Assembly: GCA_040954595.2 (NCBI GenBank)
Contig: CM082587.2
Location: 558,001-622,000, forward strand
Reading direction: 5' to 3'
Origin: Balanoglossus misakiensis
Lineage: Eukaryota > Hemichordata
Length of the DNA stretch: 64,000 nt
The notes below the pieces were generated by a model, which saw nothing but the letters and a program-made list of their open reading frames with translations, was not told the origin of the DNA and did not search any database. Made by a program: the position numbers and the translations under genes. Positions within the stretch are counted from its first letter, which is position 1; each line of letters begins with the position of its first letter. Positions 52,056-64,000 of the stretch are shown here, piece by piece.

Positions 52056-55000
52056 GTAAGTTGTCGAATATTTCGGGTTATTTTTATGTTTCTACACAAA
52101 CAAACAAGAATGAGCTGCAGGCAGTACACGAACGTGCCACGCCCACCCTCTCTGTCATATTCTTCGGACGGTTACAAATCTCGTTATTTGTCTTGTGATA
52201 TGATATTTCAACATTTTTATTTACTCATATGGTTTGCTACAGCTTTGGGGCAATTTTTACACGTCGTATGGGTAGATTTTCATACAGAAATATCGTGCGT
52301 TCTGTCAATATTGACGCACTACAGGTTTGTCCGAGTATTGACGGAGAAGTACGTGTACTCGGCCGGGCCCGTCCAAATGAGAATGGTGTAGAGTTCCAAG
52401 AAGACCAGAAGTTATAGCTATTACGAATCTGCTTTTTAGACTATTTAATGGCCATTTTAGCCAATAATATCTGCTCTTAGTTATGGTTTCCAGCTGACCA
52501 GTGTAGTCAGAAACAATATGTTGAAATCAACAACTGGAATATACATGTACATGTACGTTTCTATGCTGTGTCTTGTCATAGGGGGAAAAAAATAAAGTTT
52601 AGCCACATTTGACTACACATGTCTATCAAGAAAAAAGTGTGAGTGTGGGCCATGAAAAAACCCCCACATATCTTCAATGTTTGTGTACACACCAGTCACT
52701 GTGTGGAATGACTGCATGCAAACTTGGCCAATATGCTAGTACAAGTTGCTTTTAAAACACTGGGTTTAATGATAAACACTTGAGGGTCTTCCTCTAGGGC
52801 CCAAATAGTGGTGTATATAGCTGAGGGCAACTTGGAAATTAGTTCTTTTCAACTTTTTTTATTAGTGTGATCAATTAGACCTAATAACCATGAAAAAAGA
52901 ACATCTTACAATTGTCTGTAATTGTTTATGTTGACTACCCCTGTAGTTGTGCACTTTCCTGCTTGACAAAAGGAAGGAAATCATTATTGTTTAAGTTGTT
53001 GACCACTTACCCCTAAGTTTAGTTTGTTTTGTAAATCCATTCTATTGTAAGATTTTGAATATTGGAATCATGCCAAGTGGTCATGTCCCATTTTAATGGA
53101 TTTTATAGGGCAGGCTCAGAAAACATGTCCACACTATTAAAATTATCCTTTATTATTTTATAAACAAATGTGTGTTTTTATTTGTTTTGCAAAGTAAATG
53201 CTTTTAGTTCAGAAACCAATGTACACTGAAACAATATTGGAAAATCGTGACCGATATTGAAATTGTTCAACCAACCATGAAAAAATGCAGCTTATATAAA
53301 ATGCTGTAGTCGCAAAGAGAACGACTGTGCAATTTGCAAATCATGTCGCTTTACACTTCCTGTAATGTCAGAGGTCTTTCCTGTTTTTGTAGAATCAGGC
53401 AAAAGGGCTAGACAATTTATGAAAGCATTTATGCATACTTCAGCTACCAGTACACAGTGGAAACATCAATATCTTATAGCCTCTCCTTGTAAAACATGAT
53501 GTAATATCATATTTTTTTCTCAACAGTGGTCTGAGACTCTCAAGCTTCCCTACTAGCAGACTTATGATGCAATTATCATACTTTTCTCAGCAGTAAAGCA
53601 TAGCTCAAACAGAGGGAGATGCCCTCTGCATAGTTGTGACTACACATATTTCAGTTCATTTATATAATGCTACCAACACTAAACCCTTTGGAATGAGCTA
53701 GGCCTATGGGCCTGGTATCACAATTAACCTCAGCATGAATTACTTGTAGTTGTCCATTGCCTGTCAACTTTTTACCATTATTTTGCACACAGATGACATA
53801 CAGCTCAACAATAACAGTGAAAATCCAACACTGGTTTCTTTTGCATCTCAATAAACAGCTTCGCATGGGATATTGTTAGATAGTTAACTCTTAACATACA
53901 AAACTTTATTTACAGATTGTATTAGAATGATACTTAATCCTTCATCAGAGTGAGACCAACCAAAGGGCAGAGTTGAAACTTTGCTGAATATTGGTGGAAT
54001 TTCATTGTTTTTGGCCTTCACCTTTGTTTTGTCCTTGTCTTGGCAGTGGGTATTTTTTCCAAAGTTAGGATTCATTACAGTTTATTCGTGAGAAACGATC
54101 CGTTTTTGGTGACAGCTAACGTGAGTCCTTCTGATCCCAGTGGGATTTCCTGGTGGGGAAACAAAACATACCTAAAGTTACCAGTCTCAGAAACTATGGA
54201 AAAGACCCGAGGACTCAAATATCCTTTGATGGTAAGTTATAGGTTTGAATTGTGTTGCGATCAGTAATGCAGAATCACAAGAGATATTACATGTATTTGT
54301 AAATTTATAACTTCCAAAATGTACGCTGCTCCATTCTCCTCCTTAAATCACTGTGTAACCAGTGTTTAGAAATTTCTTTCAAAGATGTGTTTTGTTTTTG
54401 TAGGTGCTTCTTCTGTGTTAATTGTTCATGGTCAGGGCTTTGTACTCAGCGTTTTTTCAAATGCAAATCTGACGTCGCAGAGTTAGAAAAGAGCGGAAGG
54501 AAGGTCAATGCCTCTTGTGGCCCGTAGATGCATAAAAGACAGTGCCCTCAGTGGCAAGCAAGTTTTTAAAGTGTTAAGTTGATTATCTGGGAATGCGGTG
54601 TAACATGAGCCGAGAACACATGCTCAATAACCTTAGGGGGTCTCTGCACAGGCTGTACTCTGCTATGATAGAATAGTTGAATGTTAAAGTGTCCTTCCTG
54701 AAAAAAAGTCATTTGTTCCAACACCATAGAGGAGCCGGAGCCAAACCTGATGAGGAATTGACTGAAATGGAATTCTTTCCTGACCTTTGACTTTGTTTCT
54801 GGAGCTGTGCTGCAGTTTTTCTCCCACAACAGAGATGTGGTGGGTTATCCTTATCACACCGTTTTGGTCTCTTCTTGGAAGTGCCCATGGCAAACCGCAA
54901 AATCCAGTCTTCACTGAACCTCTCTGGGAATTGGACGACTCGGTAAAAGGAATAACTGGTAGGAACATAATTTATTCATCTCTTGACTTTCACAATGTTT

Positions 55001-58000
55001 TCAATTTTGCCTACAGGAAAGAATGTTGAATGTACTCCAGTAGATTTGATTTGCCCATTCCACTATAACCTTTACAGTTCTGTATTTAATTTGACATGAA
55101 ACACCTGATCTGTGTGAGTTTCACTGCACAACATGTACTACATATAATGCACGAAAGTTTTTAACTGTTCAATCAGAAGTTAAAACTTTGGTTTGTCTCA
55201 AAACAATTTTCAGATCATGTATCACTTTTGTGTGTACATTCACACACTCAGAAAGTGATGGATGTTTTTAAAGTTTGAACTTTAAAGAGTTAGTGTACCG
55301 GGTATTTCACATTACTGATAATTAAAATCAGATTGAATGACTTGCAAGCATTGTTTTTTATGTCTGAAATTCCAGAAGTTGCTTTGTCAGTTTTAGAGCT
55401 TTATTTTTTGCCCATTGGGTGTTTTTCACACTGCTTTTGAGTCAAGCAGAATAGAAGACACATAGGTGTTTGACAGTGTTTGACAATACTCGCTTTCTGG
55501 GACCTGTGATTGCGATGCTGCTTTCATGGTTGCATGCATTGTGACTCGTGAGTACAAAAGATTTAAGTACAGGAACAGAGGAAATTATGTCTGAGCAGTA
55601 TTCCCTTAAGTTTATTTTGATGAGATCAGCCTTGGTCCAACCCTCATTTGTAGAATCCTCTTCAGTTTTGCCTGAGTGAACAAGAACATTGGAGTACATT
55701 ATGCATGCTAATGTTTTAGTTTTATAGTCTGTAACATAATGATTGGAGACGGCCCAGCTAGTTTAGAAGTTGAAAAAATAGTTTTTTTATGATGCATTTC
55801 AGATAATTACAACTTTAATTATTTATTTCTGTGTGGAAATATATTAATTGTATTCCATTTCGTTTTTCAATTTTATCAAAAGCAGTAAAATGTGAAAATT
55901 CTCATTTTTGTAGACATTGGTGCTATTTATGTAATGTCTTGTAATCCTTGAATGGATTTTGACATTACGCAACCAAAGATTTCCATCAATGTACTCAGTG
56001 TTAACTTTTCACCTTTGTAATGATGTTACACAGTCCAGTTGTATGGTGACTACATGTAACCTGGCAATACAGAGATGTGTTGCATAAGGCACTTGAGTTG
56101 AGCCATCTTCCCCACCTTATAGTTATAGTGAGTGGTCAACAGTGTGCACACTGGTGGTCAAGCATTGCAACCATACTGGCGAAACATCGGTATTGGTCAG
56201 TCGTAAACTTTTAGATGCCCTACATGTCCGTCTGATATACATTATCATTAATTAACTACATGCATCCCCCCCCCCCCCCCAGCTTTTCTAATCTGTTTGC
56301 AAATTTACAAACCAGGTCTAAGGGAAAAACAAATTTAAACGCAGGTACATTGTACACCTCAATTGTCCTCCCTGATTTTCTTAGTTTACCGTTACTTTTA
56401 ATGCATGTAATAAGTTGGGCAATATTTACCTCAACACAAGATATTGTGCTCTTTGGTGTACTAGAAGATTAAGATATTTATATGTGGTTGCCAGGTGATA
56501 TTGGTTTATATAGAATTTTTACCTATTTCTTTGCATAGTACCTTAGACCTTCTCCTCAGTATGCTAATCCAGCAGCTAGGCCTTGTGTCATTGACTATCC
56601 AAGGACTCCATGCTTTCTCTGCTGCATAATGCTTTTTATAGCTCTCTCCTTCTCCTGATGGGAGTTTATTGCACGTCTGGGATTTTAATTGTGTTTGGCT
56701 GTGACTTTTATGGCGTGTTAACACTGTCACACCACATTGGCTGGGAACTTGAGTATTGACTGATGTTGTTACCATTCAGACCTACCTTAGGTGTTATTTT
56801 GGGCTATCATCACATTGTACAACTACAGAAGCCATGCAATATCTTACTGTCATTAATCTAAACTTTTTGCATGCAAAAAAGTTCCCCACCACCTCACTTC
56901 TCGGTATAGCTGTGTTTAAGTTGAATTCAGCTTTAATACTTGCACAATTTGTGCCACTTTCTAAACCTTTGCATATTTTAATAACAAGCTTTATCAGATG
57001 AACTGTACTCTTGTACACTTCTATTTTTACACTGTGTCTGGAGGCGGAGTGCGACATTTGATGATAGATTACGTCAGGTGGTCGAATAAAGCACTTAGAG
57101 GTTAAAGTGATTTTGGATTTACTTTCAAATCTACTGTGATGTGAACTGTAATCTCCAAGCACTTAAGTTTAAAATCATTAGTAAGTTTTGTCGTGGTAGA
57201 TAACATAAGTTAAGCCTGATGAGCATGTGTGAGTGTGTTAATCAGCCAGGATAATGTGTATGCATGGTCTCAGAGTAAACATCATGTACCGTATGTTGGC
57301 AGTAGTGCCTGCAAGTTTCATTGTATCTACAACCACAGACTCTAGAGAAAGAATCTAGGGCCTATGCTATAACCAATCTTAACCTGGAGGAAACTGTGAT
57401 TCCTATATGGATTCCTAGCCTTTCATAGTCAGGCATACAAAAATTACACCAGATTGTCAGTGTCTGTGACTTAATTTATTGCGTGTTGCTGTAATATGGT
57501 CACCGGCCTCATATTGGTGACTGTGAATGTTAAGTGACATTTATTGACTGATGACTCAGATGTTTGCCGTTATTATGGGGATCAAAAGTTAACCAGTTTA
57601 ACATTACATCGCATATGGAGCTGTGCATGTTTTGTAGAGTCTGAGCATTTGATTCTTTGAATCAACTTTGCTGCAGAGGAATCTGATAACTGATTACGTG
57701 CCCTAGCCCTGTGAAATCATGAAGTTCTCACACTCCTGCACACAATATTCAATGACAGGATATATCATGCCTGTCTCACATCAGTACAGTATAACCAATT
57801 GGATTGATGCTCTTAATTCTCAAATTGGATTGCAGAAAAGCCTTGAAAGGAAGCAAATATTCCTTAAGGGAACTTAAGAAGTGTGTGGTTGTGTTGTTCA
57901 TAGAGTCGAATATCTACACATCAAACTTGTATTTGTGCCTAAGGTGGCATGTGTGTGTGTGGTATGCCATAGTTATATAGATGAGAACTTATGCGCACTA

Positions 58001-61000
58001 GCTATTGATGGTACGTACCACACATGAAGAACAGAAATGTGCAACGGGAGAACCACAACTGAAGCAGCCAGTAAAAAGGACTGTTTATTACTTTTTGCAG
58101 AGCAGAACTGGTCACAAAAACATGCCTTTCTGAGTGAACAAAAATGCCTATGTAAAGGTTGAACAAAGTGTGCGACAACAAGGCAGTATGCTGTTTAAAA
58201 ACACAGGATATGCTGTTTCAGACTTTCTTTGAGAGAGCTCAACAGGAGAACTACTGTGTACTAGACCATTGACTGCCTCATTCTGTAACTTCGTGGTAGT
58301 TCCTCCATTGATCCTTCTCCAGTACATTCTTCAATGCTCCACGTCCAAGAAGATTGAACTGTGGCAGTTGGGGTAACTAGGTTGGCTATCAGTCCACCTG
58401 TTTAGTTTCTCAGATGTACTGTATGAAGCAGACTGCTCATATATATACCAGATATACGTTAATTGGCTTCCACAGCTACAGCGATTTATAAAAGTAATTG
58501 TATACTTTGTTATGTCAGTGCTGGAGGGGTAAAAAATCCATCTGGGTACATTTGTACACTGTCACTTTAACGAGGCACTGCCATTAAATATATTTTTTTT
58601 TATTTGAAAACTTATTGATCCATTTACTGAAATGGCAAATTACTTGGACGTTCCAATACATCCAGAATGGGTTGCCCATATGGTGGGCATAACATTGAAA
58701 TATTTTGGTGACATAATTACCAGAGCATGCATGAACAATGAATTATCGGTGACGGAAGTTGCGTTCCATGGCTTCATCAACTTTGATTTTGGCCTGGCAT
58801 GAAAATAAGAATTTCACTTGTGGTATGGAACAGCTTGGAAAAAAACTACCTTTTTTCTGTTTCTTCCAAAATTAATAAATCATTCTCACAGTTGTTCCAA
58901 TTAACAGTTCAAATTACCAACTACATGACTGTGCCCTGCACAGATCTGCCAGCCATCAATTCTGGTGACAATCACTGAATTCCTTTGTAAATACTGTGGA
59001 AGCTTGTCTGGCCCTTGTGACCTCGTCTGCTCCCTGCCTCTGTTTACAAAATCCGATCAAATGCCGCAGTGTAGGAAAGTACAATGTATTGTAAGAGGCA
59101 CAGACACTCTGAGTGACTGTGGAAGAGGGTATGGTTGCACCATGCTTAATTGATACCAGAGACAATCTGATTCACTGGAGTAGTGATGGTGTCTCAGTGA
59201 ATGGACACATTTATCCCGTGTGTACAATAGATCTGAAAGAAAACTCTGAGACATTCCGTGCCATTGTTTGCAACTTTATTTTACACCAACAGGTCATGTA
59301 TAAATGCCATGGTTGTAAATGTTAGCAGACATGGATTGGGGAATCATCAGACTCGTATAGAATGCACATTAACAGATTAACATGTGGTTAAGTGACCTTG
59401 ATTGACTTTTCACACCCCTTACACTACCAGACATTTAGACAGTTAAGTCTGATTCAAACCCCGCCCTGCTCTTTGGCTGACCTTAAAAATCGGAACATGG
59501 ATACATTTGTTAGAGACATGCAGACTATTATGTGTTAGGCCCAAGGTCTGTCCCTCGTACATGTACATGCAATGTATTGTAAGAGGGACAATCTCTATAC
59601 TTGGAAATTGTCTAACGGCCTAATGGCCACAAACGAAAACCTCAGGTCGCTGGCAAATGTGGCTCAATACAATGTATGTCCGATGGATTGAGGATTACTG
59701 AATACTCTATTGAGTGGAGAAATCCTGATGCTGATTGAATGAAATAAAAAAGTCTCCACATTAAAGGGACAATTACTGTAACTTGGGTACCGCCCGTAAC
59801 AAAAACACTGGATGCTCACACTTAGTATTCACAATTGGCATAACCAAGGTGACAACCAGTATATTGCTTCATTGGTAACAGCATTTACCTAGTCATCCAT
59901 GCTCACTTTGTTTTCACCCTGCCAGTATAATTTTATTTACTTTTCCAACACTTAGCTTGTATTTCTACAGTCGTGTATTAGCTGTTTTCAGCCTTAGGGT
60001 TTTCACAATAAAAATGAAAACAAACAAGGTTATTTGGTCCAGACTATATACACTGCCCGAAAAAGTGAGGAAGTATTTACCATCTTGAATTACTTCCTTG
60101 TGGAAAGAAAACAACATGTTTAATTGGGAATACCGTAGAGTTGAATACAGCATTGTATAAAAGTCTGTTTTCAAGATAATGACTTCGATGTGATTCCATT
60201 TACACAAGTCACTCTGTATTGATACTGGAATTTAATAAGCCCACTGCCCTAGAGGTTTTGATCTGTATTCACAAGAAACAAGATGTTTACAAGTCATTTG
60301 TGACTTCTACAATTGCCTCAGTCTGTGAGAACTGCCCTCTTCTCCCTGCTGCTTGAAAAGAGTGTAATAATCTTCTAACATTCCCAACCTATCATTGTTT
60401 TTTCAGTCAGGTGCAGTTGTTTTTCTTCTCTTTTCTTTCACATGTCGTCATTGTTCAAGAAAGAGTTCTTGTTGTTGTATTTTGTGAGTTCTCTTTGGCC
60501 GAGGGGTAAATCTACCCTGAAAAACAGAAGTTTTTTGTATCAACTGAGTGGCAAATCTCTGAAAGAGCAGTTTTGTGTATCAACTTAAAGGGCAGAACTG
60601 TATACTTTCTATAGAGAAGGGTGTATCGACTTTGTAAACCATCTCACCGTGCCAATGCATCATGGTTCAGGCAATACAATTGTACCTACATGCATTGTAC
60701 ACCATGGAATCTCTTTGCAGTACTTTGAAATATCGTTCACTTTCACTGAAAAGTTAAACTTTGTACAGCTGAGAACCAGGCCAGTGTTGCTTTTCTCACT
60801 GATGCATGGACAATACCTGTACTGTGTGTTGAACAATATTTACAGTTAAATATTTGCTAACCAGTACACTCATTTTCACACAAATAGTGCAAATATTGAA
60901 GTGTTGACATTGAATAAATCCTGGTCAATACTTTTACATCCATTGTACCGGAAAACAGGATTATTAAACAGTGAAATAATGTGGTCAACCCTATATCGGT

Positions 61001-63141
61001 GTAGCCCAGTGAAATATTTTGGTGGGTATATGAGTCAAGCATGGTTTAGTATGGTATAATGAGAGTAACGTTGATGAGTGTTGCTATAGAGCTGTTAAGA
61101 ACCTATAAACTTGACAGATTGTGATTGATTTTGACCTTAACACTGAATTGAACTTACAACATCTGATGTTGTTGTAGCTAGTTATTTGGGAACAATGTTT
61201 CAGGATGGGTCGGTCACTGCCAGGTCAGTAAGGGCGTCTATACCACAAAAACAGCTGTTGACATCTCCCTTCATAAAAAAAGATACCTAAAACCTAGATA
61301 CACAGAAACCTAGATAACTCCTTAGATAAGTAAGTAGAACAATGTCAAAAATGGACAACTTGGGCTCCTAATGAATGCTTCTGGCAAGCAATTAATTCAT
61401 AGCCATTGGCTCAGTTGTAACACAATTCAGCAGATGAAGTTTGCCTGCAAGAACCATTAGTTTTTACAATTCCTGTATCAAGTTTCTCACATGTTTCAAG
61501 TCAACCATTTGTTTTCTTTGGTGGTTTACTGTCAGCTCAGGTCATTTGAGGACAACTCTTCCCATTTGAACCTGGCAGGATTCTTTTCTTTAGACTGTCA
61601 AGAGCACATTGTGGCTATTAAAAGTTATAGCTGCAAAATTGTTTTTAAAAACAACACAACTGCCTGCACACAAGACTAATGCTTCCTGCACCTGGTTTGG
61701 AGAATGTTCACTGTTCAGCTGATTACTTTTTAGTGCTTACTTGTCAAGACAAACAAATAAGCATTAGTGACTGTGGACTGTCTATCTGTCAAGTCCTATT
61801 CCAGTGTTAATGGTAAAGTTAAACATACAAAATGAAAATGAATGGTGTTGACAGAAGTGTGTGCTGTGGACTAGCACCTGCCAATGTGCAGTAGTACTAA
61901 TATGGGGGTCACACTGCAGGGACCATTCTAAGATGTTTCTGAAACGTCTCAGATCAAATTCTGGCGTAAATTATTACGTGTGAACTTATCAGATAGTGTG
62001 ATTGTCCTTTGGAATATACCGTACATGCATTATCAGCTAGAAACTGAAAAGTATAAAAATGAAAAACTTCCAAACTATGTTTAGTATGTATCTATATACA
62101 AATGTATATACTATAAAAATATATCAGCAAGATACTGAAACACATGTAAGTATAAAAATACTTCTGGACCACATGTGTACAATGTATCTGTATTTATAGA
62201 TTAAAAAATTATCAGCAAGATACTGAAATGAGTATAAAAATACTAGGTTCTTCTGAACCATATGTGTACAAAGTATTTCTGACAGTCGGCAAGATACTGA
62301 AAGTGAAATAGTATAAAATTAACTCTTCTGAACCAGGTGTACGATGTTTCTAACAGTATTTATCAACAGTTTTCTTTGAGAATATTGTGTTTAGTAAACT
62401 TGCTTGCTACTGTGTGATGATCTTCACACTCTTCATTAGACTTATGTACGTCAGAAACATGCCATTGCTATTCAACATGTATTTCAGTCCACAGCATGAT
62501 GTATTTCTTTCCAGCAGTTCAATGACGCAGTTGTACTGGATATGTGGACTTGCTGTGGTGTCTAAGTCATTTGCAGAGACCCAAGACCTTTAAAAAATGA
62601 CAACAATTTTGACATAAATGTTGCAAGTTGAAATTGGCATCACCAAAAGTACAAACAGGTCACTCTCATATATGTACATGTATAGGCTCTGGGCAGACAA
62701 GGTGTGCGGTCTGATGATGTAAATTTAGACAAGTCTATGTTTGCCATATGGAAAAAAAAATTCTGACACACCTGCATGACCTGAATTCAACTTGTGGGGT
62801 ATGATGCACTTAAGATTTCCATGGTTCATCTTCAACACTGAAGAGCCACAAGTGGTATAATGTAACCAACAGTCAACCTCATTATGATGTTTGCAGGATT
62901 TGCAAGAGAAGTGTTCAGTGAACCATGTAATTTGTGTGATGGACTGCAGTGTGCACTCACTGCAGGCTCTTCTAAGTGCAATGCCGAACACAGATGAAAG
63001 TGAACTTAAACACACTTCAGGCGACATCCACAAATTACAACATGACGGAATCCCTACGGGGACGCAATGTGATTTCGTACAACAGCGCCACAGGGCCAAA
63101 TTCAAGACAGGGTTTAAGCTTCGTTAAGAATGTTATGAAAG
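51993..63141 (+). CDS. unrecognised plus-strand gene, candidate exons only (partial)
   Basis: Product not recognised. One phase-consistent chain joins 51993-52055 (MKKACLLTKAPLFERLMSIF, donor gtaagt), 54141-54231 (donor gtaagt), 54833-54958 (MWWVILITPFWSLLGSAHGK and on to KGIT, donor gtagg) and 62977-63141 (QCRTQMKVNLNTLQ...NYNMTESLRG...VKNVMK, donor gtgaga). Every segment is open. However, the best acceptor by pyrimidine tract for the second exon is at 54047 (cttgtcttggcag). From there the only long open frame is a different one, VGIFSKVRIHYSLF...SWWGNKTYLKLPVSE, which does not join the first or third exon in phase. An alternative is that the first two exons are untranslated and the protein starts at MWW with a signal-peptide-like leader (cleavage near SAHG). 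A gene starting here is likely from the shared promoter; its exon structure is not settled. Confidence 0.35.
54047..54231 (+). CDS. candidate second exon (frame uncertain)
   Basis: A strong acceptor (gttttgtccttgtcttggcag) and a consensus donor (TTTGATG, then gtaagttat) bound 185 bases. One frame is open throughout (61 codons, ...RNDPFLVTANVSPSDPSGIS...). A shorter version starting at an internal acceptor (ctgatcccag, exon from 54141) is open in the frame that links its neighbours. Confidence 0.4.
54833..54958 (+). CDS. candidate third exon with hydrophobic leader
   Basis: An acceptor (ctcccacaacag) is followed by gagATGTGG; 41 codons, MWWVILITPFWSLLGSAHGK then PQNPVFTEPLWELDDSVKGI, lead to a donor (ACTG, then gtaggaac) in phase 1. 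The first 19 residues look like a signal peptide or membrane segment. An alternative acceptor exists at 54815. Confidence 0.35.
56266..56280. repeat. poly-C tract
   Basis: Fifteen consecutive C residues. Confidence 0.9.
59549..59590. repeat. imperfect inverted repeat
   Basis: The arms tgtccctcgtaca and tgtaagagggaca pair at 12 of 13 positions around a 16-base spacer. Part of it (caatgtattgtaagagg) is repeated directly at 59082-59098. Confidence 0.7.
60525..60620. repeat. degenerate tandem repeat, about 44-base unit
   Basis: Two clear copies share a pattern of cagaagtttt or gagcagtttt, then tgtatcaact, then ggca; a weaker third copy follows (gtgtatcgact). Divergence is high. Confidence 0.5.
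62031..62365. repeat. degenerate minisatellite, 75-91-base unit, four copies
   Basis: Copies begin near 62031, 62122, 62211 and 62286. Each has (t)atcagcaagatactgaaa, or a close variant, followed by agtataaaaat. The later three also share a cttctg(a/g)acca block and a gtgtac block. Confidence 0.8.
62977..63141 (+). CDS. candidate exon of the plus-strand gene (Asn-rich segment)
   Basis: An acceptor (ctcttctaag) leads to an open frame entering in phase 1 and leaving in phase 1 at a donor (AAAG, then gtgagaca). It contains NYNMTESLRGRNVISYNSAT and SRQGLSFVKNVMK, with one N-glycosylation sequon (NMT). It joins the preceding candidate exon in phase. A competing frame with an in-frame TAA also runs through it, so the reading is not certain. 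Product not recognised. Confidence 0.4.
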
Positions 63142-64000
63142 GTGAGACAGAGTCGGCAAATGCTTGCTCTGGCTAATTCTCTACCACTTCAGGCAATTTA
63201 TGTCTACTTACATCAGTGTGGTTGGAGTGACCTAATTCTTGTGATGGTATAGTGTCAATCTACATGATGTAAATATCTACGTCTATATCCAGTCTGTTCT
63301 CGGAGCAGAAAAGGCAGACAGTATTTTTGAGCCAAGAAAAGAGATCCAAAGTATTGAGAGGTATTGTCTGTAAAAATTAAAAGAAAATTCTACTGTTTCA
63401 ATATTTAATTGTCCAATAGAAATGGGAATTTTTGGGGGACATTTTTGGGTTGAATTTCTATCCACTCATAATGTTTTCACCAAAGCACAGAAAAAAATCC
63501 AGTGTTTACACTTCTAGTGTTTCAGGCAAAGACACGGCTGCCTATTTTTCTGTTTGCATTGATTACATCGGTTGAAATACACTATACCATGTGTGACTTG
63601 TGACTGCTGCTTATGTTAGGGGTTGTGGACAAGGGTTGGCTTGCTTTAAAGTTGGTTGATGTTTCATGCACATACCAGAAATGTTTTGTTGTAGAAAACA
63701 AACCCTTGAAGTATAGCTGAAGAAAATTATACCCCATTCATCTGGTAATGCACACGCTATGAAACTCGACTCACTCAACTGAGTCTGATATTGGTAAAAA
63801 TACAAACGTCCGTTTTGTTTAGGTAAACGCTCTCTGCAATGAGTCTGGTCATGGTAGAGTATGTGAGAAACCATTAACATTTGGTGAGCTAATAAGGTGG
63901 AAGTGTTTGATCCAGTATTATCGATAAATCGCTGTGACCTGTATCTGCAAGATAGTAAGTCTGCTACTTATAAATATAGGCAAGAATTTCACAGTATTTG
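63142..64000. other. right edge, no gene seen
   Basis: AT-rich intron-like sequence with no exon I can support on either strand. Confidence 0.5.

Larger units (their letters stand above)
54959..62976. other. intron-like, repeat-bearing stretch without supported genes
   Basis: Eight kilobases with only short open frames, none with family motifs or convincing paired splice sites. It includes a poly-C run (56266-56280), a 17-bp direct repeat (59082-59098 and 59570-59586), an imperfect inverted repeat (59549-59590), a short tandem near 60520-60620 and a degenerate tandem repeat at 62031-62365. If the plus-strand model is right, this is its third intron. Confidence 0.5.

Noticed and set aside
24400-53711. 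Shared 16-base string gctaggcctatgggcc near 24404 and 53698
   Set aside because: Short, without flanking similarity; may be a decayed repeat end but cannot be supported.
62725-63105. 126-codon minus-strand frame
   Set aside because: Cys/His-rich by chance, with no zinc-finger spacing. It starts at a non-ATG codon and lies opposite a better candidate plus-strand exon.
1-64000. CRISPR arrays, prokaryotic operons, phage or retroviral genes, tRNA or rRNA genes
   Set aside because: No repeat-spacer pattern, polymerase or capsid motifs, long terminal repeats or rRNA-like sequence were seen. tRNA genes could not be excluded by eye, but none was noticed.

Overview
This is a stretch of nuclear genome from an animal, most likely a marine invertebrate. 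The genes are split into many short exons by GT-AG introns, translation starts sit in Kozak contexts, and the proteins are metazoan families (LIM-homeodomain factor, quiescin sulfhydryl oxidase, deoxyhypusine synthase). It is not a prokaryotic, phage or organellar window. The LIM-homeodomain sequence and the linkage fit a slowly evolving bilaterian (hemichordate, cephalochordate, echinoderm or lophotrochozoan), but I cannot fix the phylum.

Layout, left to right. (1) 963-7022, minus strand: five coding exons of an Lhx3/Lhx4-type gene, covering a short N-terminus, LIM1, LIM2, homeodomain part 1, and homeodomain part 2 with a following linker. The C-terminal exon(s) are not recognisable in the first 962 bases and probably lie outside the window. 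(2) 26384-26468, minus: a strong candidate alternative first exon of the same gene, about 19.7 kb upstream, splicing in phase to the LIM1 exon. (3) About 26.5-41.4 kb: a gene desert with simple repeats and possible regulatory sequence. (4) 41487-45614, minus: a complete QSOX gene in 12 coding exons, including a 36-base microexon. (5) 47557-48219, minus: an apparently intronless gene for a small unrecognised protein with about three hydrophobic segments. (6) 49220-51730, minus: complete deoxyhypusine synthase, 8 coding exons plus a 5' untranslated exon. (7) 51731-51992: a compact, probably bidirectional promoter with a perfect CRE and an ETS-type site. (8) From 51993, plus strand: a weakly supported transcription unit with candidate exons near 52.0, 54.0-54.2, 54.8-54.96 and 62.98-63.14 kb, product not recognised. 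The rest of the right arm is intron-like or intergenic, with short tandem and inverted repeats.

The four minus-strand genes have unrelated cell roles: neural/endocrine transcription factor, secretory-pathway disulfide formation, unknown membrane protein, and eIF5A hypusination. Their neighbourhood is historical rather than operonic. The Lhx3/4-QSOX pairing matches the vertebrate LHX3-QSOX2 and LHX4-QSOX1 pairs, so it looks like ancient microsynteny. I found no clearly new biological system. The most interesting items are the far-upstream alternative first exon, the QSOX microexon, the unidentified intronless membrane protein gene, and the unidentified plus-strand unit.
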